Assembly: GCF_900591205.1 (NCBI RefSeq)
Contig: NZ_UUPU01000109.1
Coordinates: 248,001-312,000, forward strand
DNA length: 64,000 nucleotides
Direction: 5' to 3'
Origin: Pseudomonas viridiflava
GTDB taxonomy: Bacteria; Pseudomonadota; Gammaproteobacteria; Pseudomonadales; Pseudomonadaceae
The position numbers were made by a program, and so were the translations under genes. Numbering within the stretch: position 1 is the first letter of the stretch; the number at the start of each line of letters is the position of its first letter. The notes beneath the pieces are model-generated. The model did no database searches, was not told where the DNA came from, and worked only from the letters and a program-made list of their open reading frames with translations. This document shows, piece after piece, positions 16,373 to 23,537 of the stretch.

Positions 16373-17299
16373 TTACAGCTTGGCAGTCAGCAACGCCTCC
16401 AGCTTCTCCTGGTCCCGAGCAAACTGACGAATCCCCTCCGCCAGCTTCTCAGTCGCCATTGCGTCCTCATTGGATTCCCAACGGAACTGCGCTTCAGTCA
16501 AATGCACCCGCGCTTCACCGGCATGCCCTGGCGACAGCTTGCGCTCCAGCTTGCCTTCATCCGCCGCCAGTTTCTCCAGCAGGTCCGGGCTGATGGTCAG
16601 GCGATCACACCCGGCCAACTCTTCGATCTGGCTCAGGTTGCGGAAGCTCGCACCCATCACCACGGTTTTGTAGCCATTGGCCTTGTAGTAGTTGTAGATG
16701 CGCGTAACCGACTGCACACCCGGATCATCGGAACCGGTGTAGTCGTTACCGTTGGCCTTTTTGTACCAGTCGTAGATACGGCCCACGAATGGCGAAATCA
16801 GGAACACACCGGCTTCTGCACAAGCCACGGCCTGGGCGAAAGAGAACAGCAGGGTCAGGTTGGTCTGGATACCTTCTTTTTCCAGCTTCTCCGCGGCGCG
16901 GATGCCTTCCCAGGTGGAGGCGATCTTGATCAGCACACGGTCACGGCCAACGCCGGCCTTGTCGTACAGGTCGATCAGACGGTGCGCACGCTTGAGAATA
17001 GCGGCTTCGTCGAACGACAGACGGGCGTCCACCTCGGTGGAGATGCGCCCCGGCACCACTTTCAGGATCTCTTGACCTACCGCCACCGCAAAACGGTCGC
17101 TGGCCAGGCCCACGTCACCGTTGCAGTCCTTCACGCACTCATCCAGCAGCTTGGCATAGCCTGGAATCGAAGCGGCCTTGAGCAGCAGGGAGGGGTTGGT
17201 GGTGGCGTCTTGCGGCTTGAGTTTGGCGAGGGTTGAAAAATCGCCGGTATCGGCTACGACGGTGGTGAACTGCTTGAGTTGTTCCAGCTTGGAAGTCAT
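16373..17299 (-). CDS. tal: Transaldolase
   Basis: The 308-residue enzyme transfers a dihydroxyacetone unit between sugar phosphates in the non-oxidative pentose phosphate pathway. Motifs include the family's TTNPSLLLKA near the N-terminus and the Schiff-base lysine in RVLIKIASTWEGIRAA. The ATG at 17299 (MTSKLEQLKQ) is chosen over an upstream start because the homologous N-terminus is this one and the length fits class-1 transaldolases (about 308-317). In P. aeruginosa it also follows rssBC. Confidence 0.96.
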   Translation of the reverse strand: MTSKLEQLKQFTTVVADTGDFSTLAKLKPQDATTNPSLLLKAASIPGYAKLLDECVKDCNGDVGLASDRFAVAVGQEILKVVPGRISTEVDARLSFDEAAILKRAHRLIDLYDKAGVGRDRVLIKIASTWEGIRAAEKLEKEGIQTNLTLLFSFAQAVACAEAGVFLISPFVGRIYDWYKKANGNDYTGSDDPGVQSVTRIYNYYKANGYKTVVMGASFRNLSQIEELAGCDRLTISPDLLEKLAADEGKLERKLSPGHAGEARVHLTEAQFRWESNEDAMATEKLAEGIRQFARDQEKLEALLTAKL

Positions 17300-17492
17300 G
17301 GGCGTGCTCTGTCCTATGGGTCTGAAGACATTACCCGAGCGCCGGCAGGCGCTCAAGGGCGCAAATGCGATCCATCGTTTGCGAGGGCAATAACCTGAAA
17401 ACAGCCGTTTGAATGGCTGATCTTGCTGGTAAATAGGAGGGCAAAGTAACCGGCAGGTTCAACCCAAGTGCCATATAAGCACCGTAACCAGA

Positions 17493-17552
17493 TTGTGGGA
17501 GCTGGCTTGCCTGCGATGGCGGCCCAAATGTGGGAGGGGGCTTGCTCCCGAA
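17493..17552. repeat. Two REP units in direct orientation
   Basis: TGTGGGAGCTGGCTTGCCTG (17494-17513) and TGTGGGAGGGGGCTTGCTCC (17529-17548) are adjacent in the same orientation, belonging to the two different REP subtypes in the window. Unlike the other copies they do not form a large hairpin together. They lie between tal and dusA. Confidence 0.8.
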
Positions 17553-17588
17553 AGCGCCAGAGCGGCCACCTCATGCCTCAACTGGCAC

Positions 17589-18575
17589 TCAACGCCCCTC
17601 CAGCAACGCCCCCGCCTGATCCAGCAACGCCAGCGGGTCCGCCGCCTTGTGAATATCCACCGACAACAACTGCCGAAACTTGCGCGCACCCGGAAACCCG
17701 GTGCCCAACCCCAACACATGCCGCGTAATGTGATGCATCGTTCCACCACTGGCCAAATGCTCGGCAATATAAGGCCGCAACTGCGCCAACGCCTCGGCCC
17801 GGCTGATCACCGGCTGGGTGCTGCCAAACAACTGCTGATCCACCTCTGCCAGCAAATACGGATTGTGATAAGCCTCACGGCCCAGCATCACCCCGTCAAA
17901 CGCCTGCAAATGCTCATGGCACTGCTCCAGCGTCTTGATCCCGCCGTTGAGAATAATCTCCAACTCGGCAAAATCGCGCTTCAACTGCGCCGCCACGTCA
18001 TAACGCAACGGCGGAATGTCGCGATTCTCCTTCGGCGACAGCCCCTCCAGAATCGCAATCCGCGCATGCACGGTAAAACTGGTGCACCCCGCGTCCTTCA
18101 CCGTCCCCACGAAATCACACAGCTCGGCATAACTGTCCCGACCATTGATCCCGATACGATGCTTGACCGTCACCGGAATCGACACCGCATCGCGCATCGC
18201 CTTCACGCAATCGGCCACCAACGCCGGATGCGCCATCAGAATCGCGCCGATCATATTGTTCTGCACCCGGTCGCTGGGGCAGCCAACGTTCAGGTTCACC
18301 TCGTCGTAGCCCGCAGCCTCGGCCATGCGCGCGCAGGCCGCCAAATCCGCCGGAACACTGCCGCCCAGCTGGAGCGCAAGCGGGTGTTCCGCTTCGTTGT
18401 GGCGCAGGAAACGCTCGTGGTCGCCATGCAGGATAGCGCCGGTGGTGACCATCTCGGTGTAAAGCAGGGCGTGCTTGGAGAGCAGGCGCAGGAAGAACCG
18501 GCAGTGGCGGTCGGTCCAATCCATCATCGGGGCGACGGAGAAGCGGCGGGAGAGGGGAGCGGTTTGTAGGGGCAT
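17589..18575 (-). CDS. dusA: tRNA-dihydrouridine(20/20a) synthase DusA
   Basis: The 328-residue FMN enzyme reduces uridine 20/20a in the tRNA D-loop. The N-terminal motif SVAPMMDWTDRHCRFFLR and the catalytic cysteine in VNLNVGCPSDRVQ are characteristic of DusA. IILNGGI lies near residue 215. I start at the ATG at 18575 (MPLQTAPL), since the longer frame adds 48 residues unlike the family. It follows tal in P. aeruginosa too (PA2795). Confidence 0.94.
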   Translation of the reverse strand: MPLQTAPLSRRFSVAPMMDWTDRHCRFFLRLLSKHALLYTEMVTTGAILHGDHERFLRHNEAEHPLALQLGGSVPADLAACARMAEAAGYDEVNLNVGCPSDRVQNNMIGAILMAHPALVADCVKAMRDAVSIPVTVKHRIGINGRDSYAELCDFVGTVKDAGCTSFTVHARIAILEGLSPKENRDIPPLRYDVAAQLKRDFAELEIILNGGIKTLEQCHEHLQAFDGVMLGREAYHNPYLLAEVDQQLFGSTQPVISRAEALAQLRPYIAEHLASGGTMHHITRHVLGLGTGFPGARKFRQLLSVDIHKAADPLALLDQAGALLEGR

Positions 18576-18657
18576 TGGGGGATCTGAGTCGATGAGGCGA
18601 ATGGTGCAGTTTATCAGGGATGTATCTGGGGTGTTGGGGAGGTGTATACCTGACCTT

Positions 18658-18906
18658 TCACCATTTTGTGCGGGGACGCTGTCGCGTGTGGAATATGCCG
18701 AGGATCTGCGGGCGATCACCGCGAGCCCGATACGGGATCAGATAGGACCAGTTGGGCACCGCCCACTCCCTTGTCTGCTTGACCCGCCCCTCACTGGGCC
18801 AATTTGTCGACGCTGGCGAAATGTCATCGGAGAAGTCGTCAGCGGCTTTCGGATTTTCGAGAGCGATACTGACTGATGAAATTGATGAGATATTTTGCTG
18901 GAGCAA
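18658..18906 (-). pseudogene. ParE/RelE-type toxin remnant
   Basis: The C-terminal part matches RelE/ParE toxins very well: TREWAVPNWSYLIPYRARG, ILGIFHTRQRPRTKW. An IALENPKAADDFSDDI segment lies before it, but the linking loop is about ten residues shorter than usual (SPASTNWPSEGRVKQ). Upstream of IALENP the frame is not ParE-like; shifting it by one gives YLINFISQY, which would fit the toxin's N-terminal helix. This suggests a small frameshift deletion near 18855-18865. No antitoxin gene is next to it. It is therefore a degraded toxin gene upstream of dusA. Confidence 0.65.
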
Positions 18907-19078
18907 TATTGGGTAGGTCAGGCCACGATATGCCTTAAGAATTTTCCTACGATTTTCTCAGCTTGCCCCTCAGACCTCCCATCGCTAACCTCCTCCAGCC
19001 GCTGCAAACCCCGCGGCCGGAGGTGGAAATCCGTATTGCTAAGGCGTTTTAACTCCCGAAAATATTGGAGCGTCGCCC

Positions 19079-19432
19079 ATGCACAAAAAAACACGCAATC
19101 CGTATGCTGACCACAACGCTGCGCCCGTCGATACCAAACTTCATGCAGCCGCCAAGCGCGCGACTCATCATTACCTGCCCCCATCCGACGACGGTGCGCC
19201 CATCGAGCGCCCAAGCAACAACGTGTTCTTCGTCAGCCCCAACATAGACACCGAAACCCTCTTGGCCAACGCTGCCGAGAACCTGGAATCCGCCAACCAA
19301 ATGGCCTCAAACCTGGCATTCGAAGTCGATGAGCCCCATCGGGCCATCGTGCTGGGCATTCAGCAGCTCATCGAATTAAGCGCTTTACTCGTCGACCGAG
19401 CCCAAGAGCAGGTGGCCCCTGCAATCCGCTGA
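19079..19432 (+). CDS. DUF6124 family protein
   Basis: This 117-residue protein has the family layout: a polar N-terminus with LHAAAKRATHHYL, an FFVSPNIDTETLLANAAENLESAN block, and a C-terminal GIQQLIELSALLVDRAQEQV helix. Families like this occur in several copies per fluorescens-group genome and their function is unknown. No signal peptide or membrane helix is seen. An 8-bp-stem hairpin follows. Confidence 0.72.
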   Translation: MHKKTRNPYADHNAAPVDTKLHAAAKRATHHYLPPSDDGAPIERPSNNVFFVSPNIDTETLLANAAENLESANQMASNLAFEVDEPHRAIVLGIQQLIELSALLVDRAQEQVAPAIR

Positions 19433-19444
19433 CAACTAACCCTC

Positions 19445-19466
19445 GCCGCCTTACTCAAAAGGCGGC
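19445..19466 (+). terminator. Possible weak terminator hairpin after DUF6124 gene
   Basis: GCCGCCTT and AAGGCGGC form an 8-bp stem around six bases, 13 bases past the stop codon. No T-run follows, so termination is unsure. Confidence 0.35.
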
Positions 19467-19582
19467 AACCTGAACCAGCCCTGTCATCCCGCAAAGTTTC
19501 ATAATTCCCTGAGCCTTTGGGGTCTACGATCCTCCCTATATAGAGGGGGCACCCGCACCTCCCACCCACAGAGCACTGATAA

Positions 19583-19795
19583 ATGATCTCAAACCTCGCC
19601 AAAGTCGTGATGATCACCGGCACGCTGCTGCTGACTGCGTGTTCCGATATGAGCAGCAGCACGTGTTTCTCTGAGGGTTGCCAGTCGTTTGACGGGCACG
19701 GCGCAAATAACACTGCCACCAAAGTAAATTTTGGTGGCAGTGCCATCGGCAGCAGCTTTAGTCAGTACAGCTCGGGGTTGCTGCACGACGATTGA
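19583..19795 (+). CDS. Small predicted lipoprotein
   Basis: The 70-residue product has a lipoprotein signal peptide (KVVMITGTLLLTAC, lipidated cysteine at residue 20) followed by a Ser/Gly/Asn-rich stretch of 50 residues with two further cysteines (residues about 28 and 33). No family is recognised. A 13-bp perfect inverted repeat lies inside its reading frame (19711-19742), so part of the mature sequence is encoded by a palindrome. The gene call rests on the clear signal peptide, but expression is uncertain. Confidence 0.55.
   Translation: MISNLAKVVMITGTLLLTACSDMSSSTCFSEGCQSFDGHGANNTATKVNFGGSAIGSSFSQYSSGLLHDD
19711..19742. repeat. Perfect 13-bp inverted repeat inside a coding sequence
   Basis: CACTGCCACCAAA (19711-19723) and TTTGGTGGCAGTG (19730-19742) are exact complements around a six-base loop, GTAAAT. 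It lies within the small lipoprotein gene. Confidence 0.9.
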
Positions 19796-19810
19796 TAGTG
19801 AATACGGCGC

Positions 19811-20869
19811 CTATGACTGTTGCTCATTCCAGGCCGTGCCCTGCACGCGCTCGCCGTTGAAGGTGCCGCTGGCCTTGGCCACGCCTTCGTAGGTGTCACG
19901 GCCCTTGGACGTGTCGCCGGGGAGGGGTGGGAAGGGGAAGTCTTGCGCATCCATCAGGCTTTCTACATGAATTACGGCGTCGAACGCTGGAATTTCGACC
20001 TTGAATTCCATGTAGAACAACACGCCGGTCGGGCCGGTCCAGGTTCTTCCTGTGGGGGTCATCACGCAGTCAGTCTGGTAGTACGTCGTCCCATCGGGAA
20101 ATTCGATGGTTGCATTGCTCTGCACCGGCTTATCGAGCGTTGGCGGGGCGCCGCTGAAGGTGGTGTAGTGCGAAATGTGGATGCCGTTGTCCAGTTGCAT
20201 TGTCTGCAGGAACCATAGGGCCGGGTCCTTGGCGCTACCAAAGTAGCCGTACTCGTGGTCCATCCATGTAAGCCCCTGCACTGCAAACGCTTCATCGCCG
20301 AGGGTGAGTGTGCCCTCTGTGTGCACCCGCGTCAGTGAGTAGTAATAGTTGTTGGTGGTGAGGCCGCCCGGTTTTTCCGGATGGTCCAACACGCCACGGC
20401 CCCATACATACAGCGGGCGTCCTTGCTGGGACATCCTCAGCGAAAATTTCACTACCGTCGGGGTATCGGTGTCGACCATCACCGCGTCTATCTGCATGTT
20501 TTTGGTCGGGTCGGCCTGGGGCGCTTTCATCGACACATACGACTGCTTGTCGGCGCTTTCCTGTTTCACCCACCAGTCTTTGCTCGGGTCGCTTTCTGCC
20601 CAATCCGTGATACCCAAGGTCATGGAGGTCAGCTGATAGTGTTTCTGGTTTTCGACATCCGTCAGCATTATTTGAAAGAAGCCCAGCGGGTAGAACGCCG
20701 CAGCGTTGATCTCAAAGCCGAACACGCGCCCGCCTGCCTTGAGTGTGCCGGTATGCCACCACCATTCCGTGGGCGCGCCGACGTGCAGGTAATGGTCCTT
20801 GGGGAGGTGAAGGACCACCTCGGATGAGGGAACGGGAACAGGAGCCTGCGAAAGCTGCGATGACTTCAC
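19811..20869 (-). CDS. AttH/CrtC-like lipocalin-domain protein
   Basis: The 352-residue product has the signatures of the AttH/carotenoid hydratase-like family: an early EWWWHTGTL, a central WMDHEYGYFGS, and a GLTTNNYYYSLTR segment. Known relatives include the AttH component of the AttEFGH locus and CrtC hydratase; some are called secreted hydrolases. There are no carotenoid genes nearby, so hydratase activity should not be assumed. The N-terminus has no obvious signal peptide. The gene stands alone, with about 290 bases of low-complexity and repeat sequence upstream. Confidence 0.75.
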   Translation of the reverse strand: MKSSQLSQAPVPVPSSEVVLHLPKDHYLHVGAPTEWWWHTGTLKAGGRVFGFEINAAAFYPLGFFQIMLTDVENQKHYQLTSMTLGITDWAESDPSKDWWVKQESADKQSYVSMKAPQADPTKNMQIDAVMVDTDTPTVVKFSLRMSQQGRPLYVWGRGVLDHPEKPGGLTTNNYYYSLTRVHTEGTLTLGDEAFAVQGLTWMDHEYGYFGSAKDPALWFLQTMQLDNGIHISHYTTFSGAPPTLDKPVQSNATIEFPDGTTYYQTDCVMTPTGRTWTGPTGVLFYMEFKVEIPAFDAVIHVESLMDAQDFPFPPLPGDTSKGRDTYEGVAKASGTFNGERVQGTAWNEQQS

Positions 20870-21103
20870 GGTGTCGCCTCTCTATAAGAACCAGTTTGGG
20901 GGTGTAAACGCGGGCGGGGGAAGGGGTTTACTGGCGGCGAGAGGGGCTGGCCAGGTAGTTCTTCCATGAAGCAGCCGCAGCGGGGCTGGGGCTTCAAACG
21001 TCCTGGGCGAAGGCTAGCTGACAATTCTGAAGCTGCAATGTCAATTTGATGGCATTGGTTGTTCGGGAAGGAGGTTGAGCGGGTTTGGAGGGGCGGGAAG
21101 GGC

Positions 21104-21148
21104 AGGGGGCTGCTTCGCAGCCCAACGGGAGCAAGTTCCCTCGCCACA
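21104..21148. repeat. Fluorescens-group repeat of a different family
   Basis: GGGGGCTGCTTCGCAGCCCA and GGGAGCAAGTTCCCTCGCCA form a compound palindrome (two adjacent hairpins). It is the TGTGGCGAGGG...GGGCTGCGAAGCAGCCC element seen in many fluorescens-group genomes. It precedes the kinase-like gene's stop codon. Confidence 0.75.
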
Positions 21149-21158
21149 GGGGCGTGGG

Positions 21159-21998
21159 TTAGCCGGTAACCACTGTGCCCTTATGAAAAATCTCCCGACG
21201 CGCCCGACGGCTGATATTTTCATGCTTGCTGGCCGCGTACATTTCGGCAAAACGCTCGCGGTCAATGCCTGCATAGTGGGCCAGTTCTTCCATTACCAAA
21301 TGGTCGTACTCTTTCTCGATCACGAACCGGAAAATCTCGCGCCGGTAGTAGAAGCCGAATTGAAATGCCAGCACCTCGGTCAGGTAGTCCGATGGGGTGA
21401 GGAAGCAGTTTTCAAGGTCGATGGCCTTGGCGACTGTTGGCTGCTTGGGGTCGATCATCACGTTGTTGGCCCAGAAATCCATGTGTACTACGCCCTTGCT
21501 GTGCAGGGAGCGCAGCAGATTGAACGACACATTGATCAAACCGTGGATGTCACGCGTTTGGTTGAGCCAGTCCAGGCCGCTGACGTAGCCGTCGAGCATT
21601 TGGGTAAAGATGAAAAATTCCTGGATCAGGCCAAGCGCCGACTTTCTATAGCCGAACCCGTACAAGCCGGCCACTGGGGCGCCACGCTTCTGGGCGCCGA
21701 GGGTGTTGATGACTTCTTCGACCGGCCAGTCGAACGTGCCGTCGCGTTTTGCGCGGCCGAACGTGACTCTTAATTTGGGTCTGAGGCTGTCGAGGGGTTG
21801 GGATTTGGCGAACAGGTCGTTCTCCATCCCTTTCAGGGGGGCACTGACGCGGTCTTTTAGCTCAAGGCGCGTGTCGATCAGGTCCTGAATCGCCTGCTGG
21901 GCACTCTCGTCGGTGCCGTGCGTGGTGTAAACCGTAGCGTTGCGATGGCTCAGTGTCGCGGGAAAACTTTGCAGCACGCTGCTGTCAGGAAAGCTCAA
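21159..21998 (-). CDS. Lipopolysaccharide-kinase-like (InaA/Bud32 fold) protein
   Basis: The 279-residue protein has kinase-like motifs: GFGYRKSALGLIQEFF in the N-lobe, the catalytic loop GVVHMDFWANNVMID (Asp and Asn retained), and an AIDLENCF metal-binding Asp. These fit small protein-kinase-like proteins of the LPS kinase/InaA type. No transmembrane segment is seen, so it is probably cytosolic. Substrate and partner are unknown. It follows the MFS exporter on the same strand, but about 200 bases separate them. Confidence 0.6.
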   Translation of the reverse strand: MSFPDSSVLQSFPATLSHRNATVYTTHGTDESAQQAIQDLIDTRLELKDRVSAPLKGMENDLFAKSQPLDSLRPKLRVTFGRAKRDGTFDWPVEEVINTLGAQKRGAPVAGLYGFGYRKSALGLIQEFFIFTQMLDGYVSGLDWLNQTRDIHGLINVSFNLLRSLHSKGVVHMDFWANNVMIDPKQPTVAKAIDLENCFLTPSDYLTEVLAFQFGFYYRREIFRFVIEKEYDHLVMEELAHYAGIDRERFAEMYAASKHENISRRARREIFHKGTVVTG

Positions 21999-22194
21999 AA
22001 CACGTCCTTGTACTATCAGAAAGATACTACAGGCATGTTACATGCTGAATGCATTGGATCCAACCTGAACCTAACCTGTACGGAAATGAAATTTCTGTCA
22101 GGAAGCGGAGTTTTCGGCTTTTTGAGGTTGATGGCTGTGGGCTTTTGTGAGCTTTTTTTCGAAGGGGCGGAGCAGGTTTCCCTGCCCCTGTCAT

Positions 22195-23382
22195 TTAATG
22201 CCCGCCTTGCATCCGTCGTGCTATCAGGTAAACCCCTAGGCCGACCAATGCCGTGGCCGCGCCAATGTATCCGGTGCTGGTCCAGCCCATCCCCGCCGTG
22301 ATCGCCATCCCGCCAAACCACGGGCCCAGCGCGTTGGCCAGGTTGAAGGCGGCGTGGTTGGAGGCTGCCGCGAGGCTCGGCGCTTCGTGGGCGATGTCCA
22401 TCAGGCGGATTTGCAGCGGAGCGGCCAACGACACCATGGTGCCGACCAGGCCAATGCCCAGCAGCACGCCCCAGAGCGACCCGGCCGCAAAAGGGAAGAA
22501 CACCAGCACTGCCATCGACCACACCAGGATCAAGCCCACCGCACGAAATTGCAGGCGATCAAACAGCTTGCCACCGGCAATGTTGCCGATGATCCCACCC
22601 ACGCCAAACGCAGCCAGTCCGAACGGGATCCATTGCGGCGACACCTTGGTCACTTCCAGCATGGTCGGGGCCAGGTAGCTGAACACGCAGAACATCCCGG
22701 CAAACCCGATAGCGCCGATGGCCAGGGCCATCCACACCTGGGGTTTAGTGAAGGCGCGCAGTTCCTTGCGCGGGTCGCTGCGCGGTTCATCGCGGCGGTC
22801 GGGGACGTAGCGCCACACCAGCGCGATAGTGCACAGGGCGATCACGCTGACCAGTGCAAACGCCGAGCGCCAGCCCAGGTACTGCCCGAGGAAGGTGGCA
22901 ATCGGGTTACCCAGCAGCATCGCCAGGGTCAGCCCCATCATCACCCGAGCCACGGCGCCGGCGCGTTTATCGTTCGCCACCATGCTCGACGCCACCACGG
23001 CGGCAATCCCGAAGTAGGCGCCATGGGGCAGGCCGCTGATAAAGCGGAAAGCCACCAGTGAACCGAAGGTAGGGGTGAACGCGGTGGCCAGGTTGCCCAG
23101 CGCGTACAGCCCCATTAACAACAGCAGCATATGTTTGCGCAGCAGTTTGGCGCCGAGGATCGCCAGCAGTGGCGCGCCGACCATCACACCCAGCGCGTAG
23201 GCGCTGATGGCGTGGCCCACTTGGGGTTCGCTGAGGTTGAGGTTGTGGGCGATGTCGGGCATCAGGCCCATGATGGCGAACTCGCCGGTGCCGATAGCGA
23301 AAGCGCCCACGGCCATGGCAGCTTCCATTTTGGCGGCGCTGCGCGCGGGCAGCACGTGCCCGGGTGTTTGGTGGATAGACAT
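22195..23382 (-). CDS. MFS transporter (DHA1/AraJ-like)
   Basis: The 395-residue membrane protein has 12 predicted helices. The N-terminal half includes GTGEFAIMGLMPDIAHNL and a loop-2 motif near GAKLLRKHMLLLL, and RFISGLPHGAYFGIAAVVAS is typical of arabinose/drug exporters of the AraJ/YdhP-like group. It probably exports a small molecule by proton antiport. Its start is near that of the divergent kinase gene pvrS, with about 155 bases between. Substrate unknown. Confidence 0.85.
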   Translation of the reverse strand: MSIHQTPGHVLPARSAAKMEAAMAVGAFAIGTGEFAIMGLMPDIAHNLNLSEPQVGHAISAYALGVMVGAPLLAILGAKLLRKHMLLLLMGLYALGNLATAFTPTFGSLVAFRFISGLPHGAYFGIAAVVASSMVANDKRAGAVARVMMGLTLAMLLGNPIATFLGQYLGWRSAFALVSVIALCTIALVWRYVPDRRDEPRSDPRKELRAFTKPQVWMALAIGAIGFAGMFCVFSYLAPTMLEVTKVSPQWIPFGLAAFGVGGIIGNIAGGKLFDRLQFRAVGLILVWSMAVLVFFPFAAGSLWGVLLGIGLVGTMVSLAAPLQIRLMDIAHEAPSLAAASNHAAFNLANALGPWFGGMAITAGMGWTSTGYIGAATALVGLGVYLIARRMQGGH

Positions 23383-23537
23383 GGATCGCCTGTTTGGATG
23401 GATTGCTCAAAGGACAGCCGCCGATGCTACGCAGCCAGCGGCGAATGTGTCTAGAACAGCCTTTTTCCGCAGAGTTCAACCGCCCTTTGAGATCCGTCTT
23501 ATTCTCCGGCTCCCTGGCGGCCCCTACGCTTGCAGTG

